Shown here one piece after another: positions 31,431-43,790 of a stretch of DNA of 64,000 nt. A program made the position numbers and the translations under genes. The notes under the pieces are model-generated. The model was not told the origin of the DNA, made no database searches, and saw only the letters and a program-made list of their open reading frames with translations. The DNA is from Adiantum capillus-veneris (Eukaryota; Streptophyta; Polypodiopsida; Polypodiales; Pteridaceae): positions 168,091,740 to 168,155,739 of the forward strand of contig CM043944.1 in NCBI GenBank assembly GCA_014529385.2. Direction: 5' to 3'. Position 1 is the stretch's first letter. Each line of letters opens with the position of its first letter.

Positions 31431-33735
31431 TAGTGGTCTTTCAGTAGTGTTGGCCAACAGCCGTAATACTGGTGTTTTCAAGTTTGTCGTGCACAATGGT
31501 GATGCTTAACATGTGTTAATTTCAACTACAAACATTGACCTCGGCTCAGCAATTTGAGAACCGCCCCAGGAATATGAATAGCGTACATTCCAAGTAAAAT
31601 TGAGTAAAAGCATGTGATGGGTTAGGGAGACGTCGCTTAGTGACCATTCCCCGTAATCAGGGTGACTGGCAGAGGCCGGAAGCACTGATTACGGGAATGG
31701 GTTGGGGGGAGGGGGCCCAACAGTGACACCTGACGGGCCTGCACTGTAATGACATCGTACACGAGTTAAGCACAAATCCATCAGTGCTTGAGGAGCAAAA
31801 TTTCTGACGTGTGCTGATGTGGCAGCACTGAGTTGGTGCTGAGTTATCAGAAATCTGACGGCAAGCTACTGTTATTACCATCGGTAACGTGCATCAGATC
31901 ACAGGGTCAGGATCTACTGCCCCCCAACCCCCTACCTTGAAAGTGTCTTAATAGCTGGTCTCTATGGAAACCTTATATCAAAACATGGCTAATTATCCAT
32001 TTCTTATTGTGTCATGTATCGTTGGATAGCTCTTTAAGAATACAATTCAGCGATTTATAGTCTTGGATAGCTTTTGAAAAAACACAATTCCCATTTTGAT
32101 GCTATGCTATATTATAGCAAAAATAGTTTCCACCATTACGCGCTTTCACCCTGTGACCAGCAATTTAATGAGCAGATTTGTTGGTTGTTTGTAGTGGATC
32201 TTTAAGTTCTCCCTTGTGTTGCTTGCCAATGTGAAGTTCTCCTCCAATGCTTCACTCCAATGAATTCGACTGATCTTGTGAAAAGATCTCAAACAGCAAA
32301 TACCTTTGCTCTTGGAATGGCTTTGTTTGCATGAAAGTAGCCCTTTGCTTTGCTGTGGCAATGTGATGTTAAAAGGGCTACTAGAAATTTCAATAATCTA
32401 TCAGTGAGAGTTTTCTCATTACAGCTAGAGTTTTGTTTGAGACATTCTATATCGTTTTCTAATGCTATTGTGCTTCAGGAGAGGTGCTTGGTGACTGCCT
32501 TTGCTCCTATTGAGCAAGACAAATTTGACCTCGCCTTGATTGAATTCTTGTCTAATCTTTGATCAAATTCATTTGCAACAGATATAAATTGTGAACTGTA
32601 GCTAATGTTCTGTTCGGGCGGGTTGCGTTAGCAAAGGCAAACTATTTGAGCTCAACCAACATCAGGCGAAGCCCAAAAGTGCAGCAGAAACTCGTACAAT
32701 TTGGCCAGACCCTTCTCTAACATGCTGTTAATTGCTATGCTAGCAACAACTTTTAATGAGATAACTCTGGATGGCTTCAAAAAGTACAAATTCAACACAT
32801 GCATACTTTTAACTTTGTGCGAACAAATTTGAAGGAAGGAAAAGAAACAGAAATGGAATGTTCAATACATTGCATGATTTTTGTTTTTGTCATGAGGCTT
32901 TTCATATTTTCTTGTTTAAGAGATCTAATGGCTATGCTCACAGTCGAAGCATAGCTATGGCGACTTCATACTAAAATGTGCATCCTTTAAATACTTGTGT
33001 TTTTGCAATAGCACGACATTTGTTATTCATGTCGATGGTTCACTTTCAAGCCTTCCCTTTCAATGCATTTCAGAATAAAGTCCTCTTTGCCTTGTTATAT
33101 TGCCAAGGACCTTTGGAATAAGATGTATAATATGTTTGCAAAGGCCAGTGTTTGGGACAAGTGTCTCGGTCTAGAAATTCGAAAATGCCAAATGAATGCA
33201 AGAGGAAAAGGATGAAACAAGGTTAGATTTCAAGAAATTTGTGTAAAAACATGGCCTAGAGGGGAATAGTGTATGTTTAGAAAACTGATGATTTTCAAAG
33301 AATGGAAAAGGCCTCATCTTTTTTCAAAATGGTTAAATAATTTTGGAAAGTATATCCATAGAGCTATAACTTAGAATGGAATTATTTGAATGCTTGTGCA
33401 CTATTGTAATTGCATCACGATCTACATTTTCATTAAAGCGAGTGCTATACCAACACAAGCAAAAAAGTTTTTGAAGGCAACATGGAAAGGTGCTATTTTC
33501 AAGGAGTATGAGAAGAGGTACAAGAGTCAATGTGTGGCAGTCAAAGTCTGGTCAACCGTAGATGAACTAGGAAAACAAATGATAAAATCACCAGGCTTGC
33601 CACTTTGAAGGTTGGAGGTAGTAGGGCTCTAGTCAATTGAGATAATTTATGAAGTTTGAACTCAAAGAGAGAACCTGCAAAGTTTTGAAAAAAAACCCTG
33701 TAATTTGCAATAAAATTCATAGAAACCTATAAAAG
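31431..33735. other. Low-coding stretch
   Basis: No recognisable gene. It holds an inverted repeat at 31644-31700 and short chance frames. One frame (33390-33608, TQAKKFLKATWKGAIFKEYE) looks protein-like but is unassigned. Confidence 0.4.
31644..31700. repeat. Imperfect inverted repeat (fold-back)
   Basis: Arms CCATTCCCCGTAATCAG (31644-31660) and CTGATTACGGGAATGG (31685-31700) pair with one bulged C around a 24-nt loop. Confidence 0.8.
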
Positions 33736-33744
33736 TTTCTTTTA

Positions 33745-33747
<3 letters not shown>

Positions 33748-33775
<28 letters not shown>
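33748..33775. repeat. (TC)n microsatellite
   Basis: A (TC)14 run. The next 1.2 kb (33780-34980) has CT-rich sequence with further short (TC)n runs at 34078-34095 and 34787-34806 and an (AG)n at 34494-34538; protein-like frames there (for example 33804-34100) are unassigned. Confidence 0.85.
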
Positions 33776-33779
<4 letters not shown>

Positions 33780-34491
33780 CGTTTATGGCGCCCCATTCTC
33801 TCTGTGTGTGAGGTCATCCATAGCCAAAAGATTTTGGTTCCCACCTATGTGTGCCCCGCCGCTTTCACTTCTCCTGATGCTCTCGCCCTTGCTCAGGTTC
33901 GGGAATTGCATGATCTCCTAGACATTCGCTATTCCTTGCTCGACTCTATCTCTGCACTCGTTGCCATGAGATCTCACGGCTACCATTGTCCCCTCCTTCA
34001 CTGCGTTGAACCGCTTTCCATCGGCTCCCTGTTCCGATTTCTACAGAGTTTGCTCGACACAGTGGATGTTGGAGTCTCTGTCTCTCTCTCTCTCATATGA
34101 CAATGCTCCTACATGAGTGTAGTGGGGCGGGGCTCATCTTTACAACAGAAACTAGGGATGGCCCGTTAGCGACGAGGGTATGGGCTTCCACAGAGCTCTC
34201 GGAATTGTGTCCGTGAATGATGACTAGGGAGCAGGTCAAGAGAAGCAGGATTGAGACCATGCCCCTGATGGAGCACGATCCCCTCTGTGTTGCCCTGTAG
34301 GAGCTCTCCTCCATTCAAGATGCCTCCAATAGCCCCTCCAATTTTGTCTTGCATCGACCCAATCCTGCTACTGTCTTGCTCGCTCCTATGCCCTCGCCAT
34401 TGACCATGTCACTCAACAACTCCATTGTGATCAGAGGGTCGTCGTCGATCTCCACCATGCGATGCTCCAAGGTCACAATTCTTACAGGATC

Positions 34492-34542
<51 letters not shown>

Positions 34543-34936
34543 CAATAGAGAAAATTGAGTGTCTACTTACGTTTCTGTCCTCTCCCCCATGCACCCTTTC
34601 TCTTGCAGTGCCCTGCCAGCTCCATTGCACATACACATCTAGCTCACCCTCTGTACCTGTGCCTTCTTGGATGCAAGCATTCCATGGGAAGCAATGCAAA
34701 GCATTTCATGGGAAGCCAAATGCAAGATTGAACTTCACCCTATCCTAGGTGGGCCATAGGCCTATTGTTGCACTCATGCACCTACTCTCTCTCTCTCTCT
34801 CTCTCTGCTCGACCTGCGACCTCACTCATAGACCATGTCTTTTCGCTCCGCCCCTTTCTCTCTGCTCGACCTGCAATCTCACTCGTATGTTCTCAGGTAT
34901 GCTCCCTAAAGAGGCTGCTTTGCATGCCCCAACAGG

Positions 34937-35191
34937 TCAAGATGGTGTAGTAGATGTCGAACTTTTGAAGGCAACATAGGAGCAGGCGGGGCGGAGGTAG
35001 GGCCGTCCTAGCATGATCAAGATTTTAGTGAGGAGAGGCGACGATAGTGACATCAAGAATTCTTTGCCTTTCAACTTTGCAGAGTCCATCAGAATCTCAG
35101 TAGGAATTAATAGGTTTTGATAAGTTTGACCGAACATTAGGGGAGCATAGCTTGGAGGCTTCTCCGAGTCCCATGAAATGCACCTTTCCAT
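34937..35191 (-). pseudogene. Retropepsin-like fragment
   Basis: The minus strand shows EILMDSAKLKGKEFLMSLSS followed by ILIMLGRPYLRPACSYV. The I-x-L-G-R-P-x-L phrase is the usual end of gypsy retropepsins. No neighbouring pol sequence was found, so this is a short relic. Confidence 0.45.
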
Positions 35192-35229
35192 GATTCAACA
35201 TATATATGCTTCTAACTCTAATGAGTATG

Positions 35230-35575
35230 TCGTATCTCTGGGGGGGGCTAATAAAGAATTATGCATTTTTAAAGAAACAATCTCTTCTTCCAAAAAAAAG
35301 CTAAAAATAAAATGTTATATTTAAAAAATAAAAATTCTTCTCTTTTTCATTAGCAACAAGTGATAAAATCACAAGGCCTACCAAATTAAGGAAACAAATA
35401 AAGAACATGAAAGTGAAACAGAAAACTACTAGGATGGTCATAGAGAAAGTGATTTGCAGATTACATCATAAAATGTTGACCGCGATGAAAGATTGAATGT
35501 CCAAAAGCTTCTTTCGTCCAATGCTTAGAAGCCATGCAAATAATAAACGAACGACCAATCCATGCAGGGAAGGAA

Positions 35576-35621
<46 letters not shown>

Positions 35622-37180
35622 CAAGCAGAGAGAACTCCCCAATGCAAAGAATCTTTTTGTACTCCTTCCAACTTTCCGTCCAGATTTAAGTTGCACTTAT
35701 CTTTTTCACATATATCTAGATAGGAAAAACGTGCTCCACTTGTGGAAAAGATGCTCTCGAATCTACTTCCGAAGTAACCTTGTTGTACCCTACTCTTCTT
35801 TGCATGCCAGTTCTGAGCCTCACTATATCTCATGTCGCCTCCGTTGCCCAATCTTTTTAACAAGCTTCAGCTCTCCCCCTCTCTTCCACTCGCTCCCCGC
35901 CTTGCTTGCAAATGTGAAGAAGCTCCTAGGGATCATGGCTCTGGCCTCCATCAACCTTGGGCCGCTATGCACAACAGATCTATCGATTTTCTCTCTTCCT
36001 CCTCGCTGTGAGCGTAGGATATTGTTGCACCCACATGTGATCTCTCCTTGGCGGGGGGGTAGACCTGATCTCCACCGAACTGAGCTCCTATTGAAAAAAT
36101 AGTTTGCATATATAGTTAACCAAGGCACAAACAAGTAGCAGCATGAAATATAACCCTCAACAGAGGTGAACTTTGGAAAGATTTAGGGGAGGGGTGGTGG
36201 GGGGAAGAATGAAGCCTAACGTCACAGGAAGAGCTCTATGCGCTGCAGTCGTCGACTAGGCCCCAAAACAATAGTGTGAATGAACACCTATTGATAAGGG
36301 CCTCCGAACCCCAGATACGAAAATCCCACATCCAGCGACATGCATGCACCGCTCTTAGGCTACCACCACGCGTAATGAAAGCATAGAGAAAATAAAAAAT
36401 ACTCCAAATTTTTCATTAGCAACGTTTCTTGCTTTAACCCCGAAATACTTTCCTTGGTCAATGAGTTGTTGAAGTCCATCATTAGGTTTACACACTAGTC
36501 ATCTAAATGAGTGCCCACTATCTTATTTCAACCAATCAGCATTATTGGGCTATCAAAAAATGCTTGAAAATACAACTTAACCTTTTTTTCTATTTTAATC
36601 AACAAAAAGAGAAGGCATCTCTATAGCCTTTGCCCTTTGGGTAGGCAAAAAAAAGGCATAGTTGCAATACTTAAGCCAATGAAAAGGCTACACACTATCA
36701 AAAAATGTCGACTATGTTACGGCCAACTAAGTCTTGTGTGATCATAGCCTTACTTATAATCTGCATGGCTTTATCTATGCATTACGCCAAAAATGCCAAA
36801 TGTCACCATGCATTAGATGCTTAAACTGGCCAAAAAGTGTATGCCAACCGCCAAAAAGCATGTCTAGGGGGTGGGTATGAGCATGGTGTGGTGACAATTG
36901 CATGGAATGGGTGATGGTTGTGACGCTTGGTATGTACAAAGTGAATATGTCTAGAACGCTTATGTAAGATGGGTACCACATCATGTGTACACAGAGAGAG
37001 GTACACACCTAAGTAAATATAGCAAGTTGCATGCTTTTTGCCTTTTCCTTCACATGCTCTCTTTGCTTGGATGTTGAGAGCAATCCTGAAGAGCAAAAAA
37101 CGTGAAAATTGCAGATGGGTTTACCTTGGTAAAGTGGTTTTTCTAAGTTGGCTTCACAGGTGTGAGTGTATGTGTATGTA
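35230..37180. other. Intergenic AT-rich stretch
   Basis: No gene recognised. It contains (AG)n at 35581-35617 and one copy of a 112-bp dispersed repeat (36281-36395). Confidence 0.5.
36281..36395. repeat. Dispersed repeat copy 1
   Basis: GAACACCTATTGATAAGGGC...GAAAGCATAGAGAAAATAA, also present at 40021-40129 in the same orientation with a few substitutions and short gaps. Confidence 0.85.
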
Positions 37181-37181
37181 T

Positions 37182-37183
<2 letters not shown>

Positions 37184-37261
<78 letters not shown>
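37184..37261. repeat. Compound (TG)n(AG)n microsatellite
   Basis: About 54 bp TG directly followed by about 26 bp AG. Confidence 0.95.
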
Positions 37262-37262
<1 letters not shown>

Positions 37263-37508
37263 TGTGCACGCGCACGCATTGGCTTTTGAACATAGTCTTG
37301 GGCTTTAAAACATTAACAAAATTCAAATTTTCACTTTTGCTTCCTAAGACAGGCTGAAAGAGAATCCTCTCCTCTTTGGAAGAAGTTTTTATTAACACCT
37401 ATGTGTGTGTGTGTATGGGTAGTGAATCTTAAGGCATTACTCTTGGTTAATAGAATACACTCTCTCCTTTCTTTCCTGTTTTGTCTGCAAACATATAACA
37501 AGTAATAC

Positions 37509-37576
37509 ATTCATGTGTGTTTGTGTGTGTGCGCGCACGTGATTCATGTGTGTTTGTGTGTGTGCGCGCACGTGCA
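37509..37576. repeat. 33-bp tandem duplication
   Basis: ATTCATGTGTGTTTGTGTGT followed by GTGCGCGCACGTG occurs twice, at 37509 and 37542. Confidence 0.85.
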
Positions 37577-37590
37577 GATGCATCCATGTT

Positions 37591-37591
<1 letters not shown>

Positions 37592-37688
<97 letters not shown>
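37592..37688. repeat. Compound (CA)n(GA)n microsatellite
   Basis: About 38 bp CA then about 58 bp GA. A second (AG)n follows at 37796-37841 and a (TC)n plus (TA)n at 37975-38040. Confidence 0.95.
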
Positions 37689-37689
<1 letters not shown>

Positions 37690-37793
37690 ATTGCCTTTCA
37701 ACAACAAGATCTTGAATTGTTCAGCAATTCTAAAGAAAGCTTACCTTTTAAGCTTTTCTATGAGACATGTCAAATCCTCAACTATGCCACTTG

Positions 37794-37843
<50 letters not shown>

Positions 37844-37972
37844 GTTGAAAATGTGTAGAATATGCTGAAGACCAAGCAAGCCTCCTCTTCAAAGCGTTTT
37901 TTTTCTAATTTTCAAGAAGAAATATCTCCCAACAGAGAAAATATATTGGAAAAGCTTTCAAGTGGGCATGCA

Positions 37973-38009
<37 letters not shown>

Positions 38010-38176
38010 ATATGTATATATATATACATATATATATATAACCCATCATCATACTTAGCACCCTATACCACAATGTTGAGAGAGTGGCACCATGGTATTG
38101 GGGGCACACCTACACAATTGGTGAAACCTTCCTCTGACCCAAAGCACAAATTGTGAACGACCAAGCGATGCAATGG

Positions 38177-38302
38177 CACATTTCCAACCCTAGATGTCCA
38201 CATCTTGAAGTCAATTAAAATGGGAGAAAGATACAATTGCACATCTCCAACCTTGAAGGGAAGTATCTAAATGAAGTTAATTAAAATGGGAGAAAGATGG
38301 AC
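38177..38302. repeat. Approximate 64-bp tandem duplication
   Basis: CACATTTCCAACC...TTAATTAAAATGGGAGAAAGAT occurs at about 38177 and 38241. Confidence 0.7.
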
Positions 38303-39771
38303 TTTCACTACTCAAATGGACTTGCTCTCATCATACCGACATTGTTTTCCACCCTTATCGGGAGCATGAAAGTGCCTCCAAAGGGTGCGGAAGCATGGAA
38401 TCTCAAACACAAGGAAGAAATATCAAAAGCACGGTTTCAAAGGTGTGGGTTCAACATGTTGTAGACCTTAAGGACGTTTTTCCCATGTGGTTTGGCCAAC
38501 CTTATCTAGCCGGGAAGACTCACCTTAAGAGTCGGCGAGCTGCCTCCACCTAGGGGAGTTGGCTATGTGTGTTGTAATTTCAAAGTTGTAGTTAATTCTC
38601 CGGGGGGGGGAAAAAAGCACGGTTTTCTCCAATGCATCAACTGACAGAAACTAAAAAGCTTACAAAATCATTCCCCCACCAACAACCATTGGATCCCTCC
38701 GTCTTCATAATCCAGAAGCTTCCCTCCTTGAAATTTCACAGTTATCTTTTTCTCACCATCTTTGCTCGTTCAACGGTCAACGCCCGCATGTGCTCTTTAC
38801 ATTCATCCATTTCAACCAGTAAGAAAGAAGATTCCTCTGCTCGCCGACCTTTTTTTTCATGTGCTAAGGCTATCTTAAGTGGTTCCAACCCTTGTGTTCA
38901 TAAAAATCAAACACGAAAGCTTCCATACAAACTCTGCATAGAACTACTTGAGACTTGAATGACAAGAAACTCTGGGCTGAACTCTACATAGAAACACTGC
39001 AAAACACCAGCAGGAAGAAACATGGGACATGAAACCATGACACATATGAGAAAGAAGCTGGTGACGAGCCTGTTGGTAGCCATAGAGACAGTTTCCTACC
39101 ATGAGTAAGCACATCTATGTACAAATGGAACCAAAGAGTGCAAATAAGCTATATACAAAGAAATAACATACCAAAATCTGTTGATTTTGCTTCAGTCCAT
39201 CGGCTCATGCAGCTAGCATGCACATAACATGTAACATTACTACAACCCTCTTAGTGGAGAACAAGCCATTCAATACAAACATGCAAAATCGGAAAAGGGC
39301 AGCAAGACCACAAATGTAACCCAATTGCTACCATTAAGGAGATCGCTCATTACCATGACACAGTAAAGAAAGCTACATACAATCGCATGACAGCAAAAGG
39401 GCATCCTTGACCACCCCAGCAATTAAAAGCAAAAGCACCCAGAACAACCTGCACGTAATGCCTCATATTTTACACTCTCCTTTGAGAAGGGGAAAGTTTT
39501 ACATCCAAGAGTCCAATCCCACATACTAATGGATACCTGTAGGGATAAAAAGTGTCCTAACAATTGATAACGAGCATCAATGGTTCTAGGCAGAGCATTT
39601 ACAAAACTTGACAAGGCACTGCCATCACCATGCGCTTAGAAGAAGGCCCAAACAAACAAACCACATGAGATTGCGAGAGCCCACTCTGTAAATTCCGAAA
39701 ACCATCAAGGCAAGGCTAAAACCATCTGTATATAAACCCAAATGACTTGCTACATGTGCCCAAAGAGAGGC

Positions 39772-39919
39772 CCACTCTCAAAGTGAAATGCAACTTTGTG
39801 TATCTTCATTACCAAAGAGACGCAAATAGGCTTCATGCCTGACTGCCACTCTCAAAGTGAAATGCATTTTTGTGTATCTTCATTGCCAAAGAGACGCAAA
39901 TAGGCTTCAGGCCTGACTG
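39772..39919. repeat. 74-bp tandem duplication
   Basis: CCACTCTCAAAGTGAAATGC...CAGGCCTGACTG occurs twice in tandem, starting at 39772 and 39846, with few differences. Confidence 0.9.
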
Positions 39920-40020
39920 TAGATATCAAGAAGGGCTACTCTGCTTGAAATCCCTTAAAAACATCCCCCACATGACGCTCCAAAGGAAAACTATGGCATA
40001 TGCAGAGCTCTCAACACCTA

Positions 40021-40129
40021 TGAACACCTATTGATAAGGGCCTCCTAACCCCAGATACGAAAATCCCACATCCAGTGACATGGATCTTAGGTTACCACCG
40101 CTCGTCACGAAAGCATAGAGAAAATAACA
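40021..40129. repeat. Dispersed repeat copy 2
   Basis: Direct repeat of 36281-36395, about 3.74 kb apart. The copies differ mainly by a loss of CATGCACCGCT in copy 2 and several point changes. Confidence 0.85.
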
Positions 40130-40311
40130 AGGTTGCTCTGCTCCTTTGTATAGAGTGAAGCTATGTGAATTAATCCAACGGCATATTCTATGATGTTTTA
40201 TGCACTGAAAGTACATAAAAGACGATCATCATCCAAAGAAATAGAAGGGCTTCATTAACTCCAAAAGGTAAAGAACATCACAATCACAATCTCTTAAAAA
40301 TGAGAACTTAC

Positions 40312-40375
40312 TGTAGCTCGTAGCATCAATTTTCTCAGGTAGCTCTTTGATATCCACCTCAAAGCGCTCTTGGAC
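40312..40375 (-). other. Candidate exon, minus strand
   Basis: The minus strand shows GGGTGTAG|GTCC at the acceptor and GCTACA|GTAAGTT at the donor. The 64-nt interval encodes VQERFEVDIKELPEKIDATS with no stop. Charged, protein-like composition and a good donor support a real exon, but the family is not recognised and no neighbouring exon was assigned. Confidence 0.35.
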
Positions 40376-40518
40376 CTACACCCATGCAAAAGAATGAGTT
40401 TTTATTTTGCTATAAAGAAGACTTATCTTTTAAAGCTTACACATGTGATACCTGATTTAATACAGTTGAGTCCTCTGTAGATGCCACAAAGCTAATGGCC
40501 AAGCCCTTAGTGCTTTAG

Positions 40519-40602
40519 GAGGTCGAAGAACTCAAGACTGATCAGGAGCTCGACCCCAAAGCCGAGCTAGAGCAGCAGATGGCAATGGCCAGCAACACAT
40601 GA
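40519..40602 (+). other. Candidate terminal exon, plus strand
   Basis: After a TGCTTTAG acceptor the plus strand encodes EVEELKTDQELDPKAELEQQ and a short tail ending at TGA 40600-40602 (27 codons). The acidic, Gln-rich, helix-like sequence resembles the C-terminus of a host protein, but the family is unknown. It lies opposite in strand to the 40312-40375 candidate, so both cannot belong to one gene. Confidence 0.3.
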
Positions 40603-43600
40603 GGGTGAAGAGAACTGCATTAAATCAAGCTTCGATGTTGTGACCAAACGAGCATATACTTTGACCAAAACATTTATAGATATAGACAAGAGTATAAGAT
40701 CTATGATGACTTGGGACTTGAAACAATAGAAGCTCATATCATAGGAAACTCATGGGATAAGACATATCAAGGTGAAGATAATGTCATCTACAACTTGACT
40801 TGGGGAATCATATGTCATGTTTCATGAAGGTACATAGGAAACTATGCAGAAGGTTTATAGATGACAAACATGAATAGTGCTACCCATAGTGTGCCTTCAC
40901 AGTCCTGAAAGGTGAGATCAAACCAAAGTCAAACAATCTTGAGCACATCTCATGGACAAAGCTTAGGTGATCACCCTAAGAAGGGGGGAGCTATAAATTC
41001 ATCAAAATTGGCTCATATACCAGGAACCGTAAGCTCTAGCCAACAACCCTCTTCAAAGAAGAAACCGTTGAAAGATCATATGGTTGTTGGAAGTTTCTAG
41101 TTAACCTAGACTCCCTTAGAATCTACACTAGTGCATCTATGAAGACAATCAAGGACAAAGGTTTCAATTGATCCCCACTAGTCAACAGTCAAAAGCTGAG
41201 CAACCCAATAGTGTTCAAGCAGTTACATGTGACCAAGCTCACATATGCATATCAAGATGCAAATGGCAATGAATATAAGAAGGTTCATGATATTGTACAA
41301 ACCCCTACGGATGGTAAAACTGAAGTCAAAGACTACTTGAAGATGGTGCAAAACCTCAAGCTACCAGAACAGGTGACAGATAAATCAAAATCAATGGAAG
41401 CTAAAGTCCAAAAAAGCTACACAAAGGTCAACACCAAAATCTCCTCTGAAGAGACAGATTTTACTAGAAAGTACAATGGATCTTCTAAGATCAAAGTTAC
41501 TCAAATGCAGGAAAATAATGCACTACAGTTGCAAGCAAAAGGTGCAACAATACAAGCAAACGAGTCAACATTGATTGAAGTAGGTGATCAAATCAAAGAA
41601 GTTGAAGGAAAAGTTCAATCCAAGGACACTGCCACAGCAAAAGTAATCAATTCACACACAAATCCTGAGAAGATCAAGTGCAACATTACTGGTAAAAACA
41701 AAGAAAAGCTGTCAAGCGAAGTAAAGCTCAATTTTTAGCTAGATAAGAATCTCATGTCTTTTCGCACTTGAAAAAAATGTGGCCAACCACAACTGGAAGA
41801 TGCTCCAGAATTCATTAGCATCTCTGGAGACAAACGAGCAAAATGCTGGGGAATCATTTCCATCGCCATTCAGATAGGTTCTTAGATCATCATAGCAGAA
41901 TTCCACACAATCACAGCAAAGGATATACTAGACAACATCATAGTGGGAATGCCAATGGCCCAAAAGATGTTGAGATACGGAGTTGAAAAGCGACGGAGTC
42001 ATCAAAGACAACAAAGAATGAAGATCAAGACTGGTCACCCTCAGATGACAACACAAAGTCCTCAAGCACATTTAAAGTGGAGATTGATGCCAAAGTAAAG
42101 GTTATTGAGGATGAATCATCTCCATTGAACAGAACCTCAGAAGAACTTAAAGCAGATCAAGAAATAGCAAGTGCAGATCAAATAAAGCAAAAGAGCAACC
42201 ATGAAAGATATTAAGCAGAGAATGCCATCAAAGCCAAAAGTTAAGAATGAGGTTACAGACACCATGGAAGCAATAGGAAGTCCAAAGATCCAGACATTGC
42301 AAATTGAATCAACTGATGTAAGTTCTAATGGAACTCAAAGTCTCACCAATGAGAATAGCTATAGTCCTCAATAGTGCAAATGGAGCAAGTGTTATATGCC
42401 ATGCTCTAGTGGACGAAGAAAAAGAGATTTAATATGGTTGCAGACATCGTCCAAAGGATCCTTCAGATCATTCCATGTAAATAGGATAGTAAAGCAATGC
42501 TAGGTATGGATGCGAGTAAAAAAGAAATGGTTGCTACTCTTAGCCTCCAAAAGCATGAAGAGCAGGTAAAGTTTCAAGTAAAGTCTTCAAAAGACATGCT
42601 TGCAGATGTCATCCTTGGACATCAGCGGTTAGACCAACATAGGGCTTACAAAGAAGATACAATGCTCTTGCTCTACTTTCCAGTTGGTAGCGAGCGATAG
42701 ATACACGTACAATTAATGCTAGATCTAGAGTTGCACAAGTCACAAGAATCAAAGACAATTCTTGCAGACAAAGGTAAAGCTAAAGTGGACCTTCCACTGA
42801 TTAACACAAAAGGTGTGATAGCATATGTTTCTACATCAAAGAAACCTCATGGATCAGCTTCTTCAAGCAAGCCATGCTTTCAAAACGTCAAGTCAATTGC
42901 TGACCCACCTGAAACCTCTAAGGAGACACCCAAAAAAGCAAAGATATATCAGTCCAAGTACTCAAGAAATCAAAAGAAAGTAAAGCAAGTGTTTGTTTAG
43001 AGCAATTTAGTCAAAATCAATGATCCGTTTGGATTAAAGACAGGAAATCAACACAGAAAAACAAACACATGGGATGGATATCATCACAATGGAGTTTAAA
43101 GGAACATGAGTACTATAGAGGTAACAGACAGATGTGGGTACCAAAACCACAGGTAAGGGCATATGAAGTAACGTTAAGGCACTCTCAAGAAAGAAGACCC
43201 ACAAGGTATCAACCTCAAAAATATCCTAGGATACCTAAGAAACAGGTGTACAATAGAACAACATCAAAAGATGATGAAGTCTACCACAACTCTCAAGAGA
43301 ATACATAACAAAGATGGATCTCAAAGAATCTTCCTCTTGGACAAGGATTCTACAAAGGTTATACAAAGATTTGGCAACCAATCAACCAAAGACCAATTGC
43401 AATTGAGAAGAACCTGCATGAAGATCTCCAGAGTTCAACAAGACCTAGATCTAAGCAAAGACAACAAAGGAGTTACAAAGGTCATCAAGATATTTTGATT
43501 CCCAAGTCTATCAATGCCTCGAGTCAACAGCTAGATTCCAACCGTCAACAAAGGCCTACAACATCAGAGACTCCATTCAACTGGCCTAACTCGACAACCA

Positions 43601-43790
43601 AGCAGACAATGGAGTCTTTACAGTCAAAGAAGGACAAACCAACCAATGTGAATGCAGATTCAAAGAAGATGAAACAGGTATGGCGAAAGAAACCTTCAAT
43701 GACAACTTGGTCCTTCAATAATCCTCTCTTCAAGGAATCAAGCTTACTTTTACCTAAAGAAATGTTTGTAGTAAGGTCAATAATGTGAAA
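40603..43790 (+). pseudogene. Degenerate retroelement-like polyprotein region
   Basis: A 3-kb purine-rich plus-strand stretch with successive open segments (40912-41100, 41211-41738, 42497-42700, 42716-43000, 43069-43308, 43495-43788). They are rich in Lys, Gln, Ser and Thr and lack clear polymerase motifs. Phrases such as LGMDASKKEMVATLSL (about 42500) could be a protease relic. A similar phrase (VWVPKPQV-like at 43130; MPKPQVWQPKQS at 48010) occurs near the integrase remnant further right. Its purine-rich PPT-like end and LTR-like sequence at 44759 suggest a gypsy-type element (G), heavily decayed. Confidence 0.4.

Larger units (their letters stand above)
38320..40311. other. Low-coding stretch with short duplications
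   Basis: No complete gene. It includes a tandem duplication (39772-39919) and a dispersed repeat copy (40021-40129). It could be 3' untranslated or intronic sequence of a minus-strand gene if the exon candidate at 40312-40375 is real. Confidence 0.35.

Noticed and set aside
33804-34100. 98-codon plus-strand frame as a host gene
   Set aside because: The composition is plausible but no splice sites, homology or continuation could be identified, and it ends in a (TC)n run.
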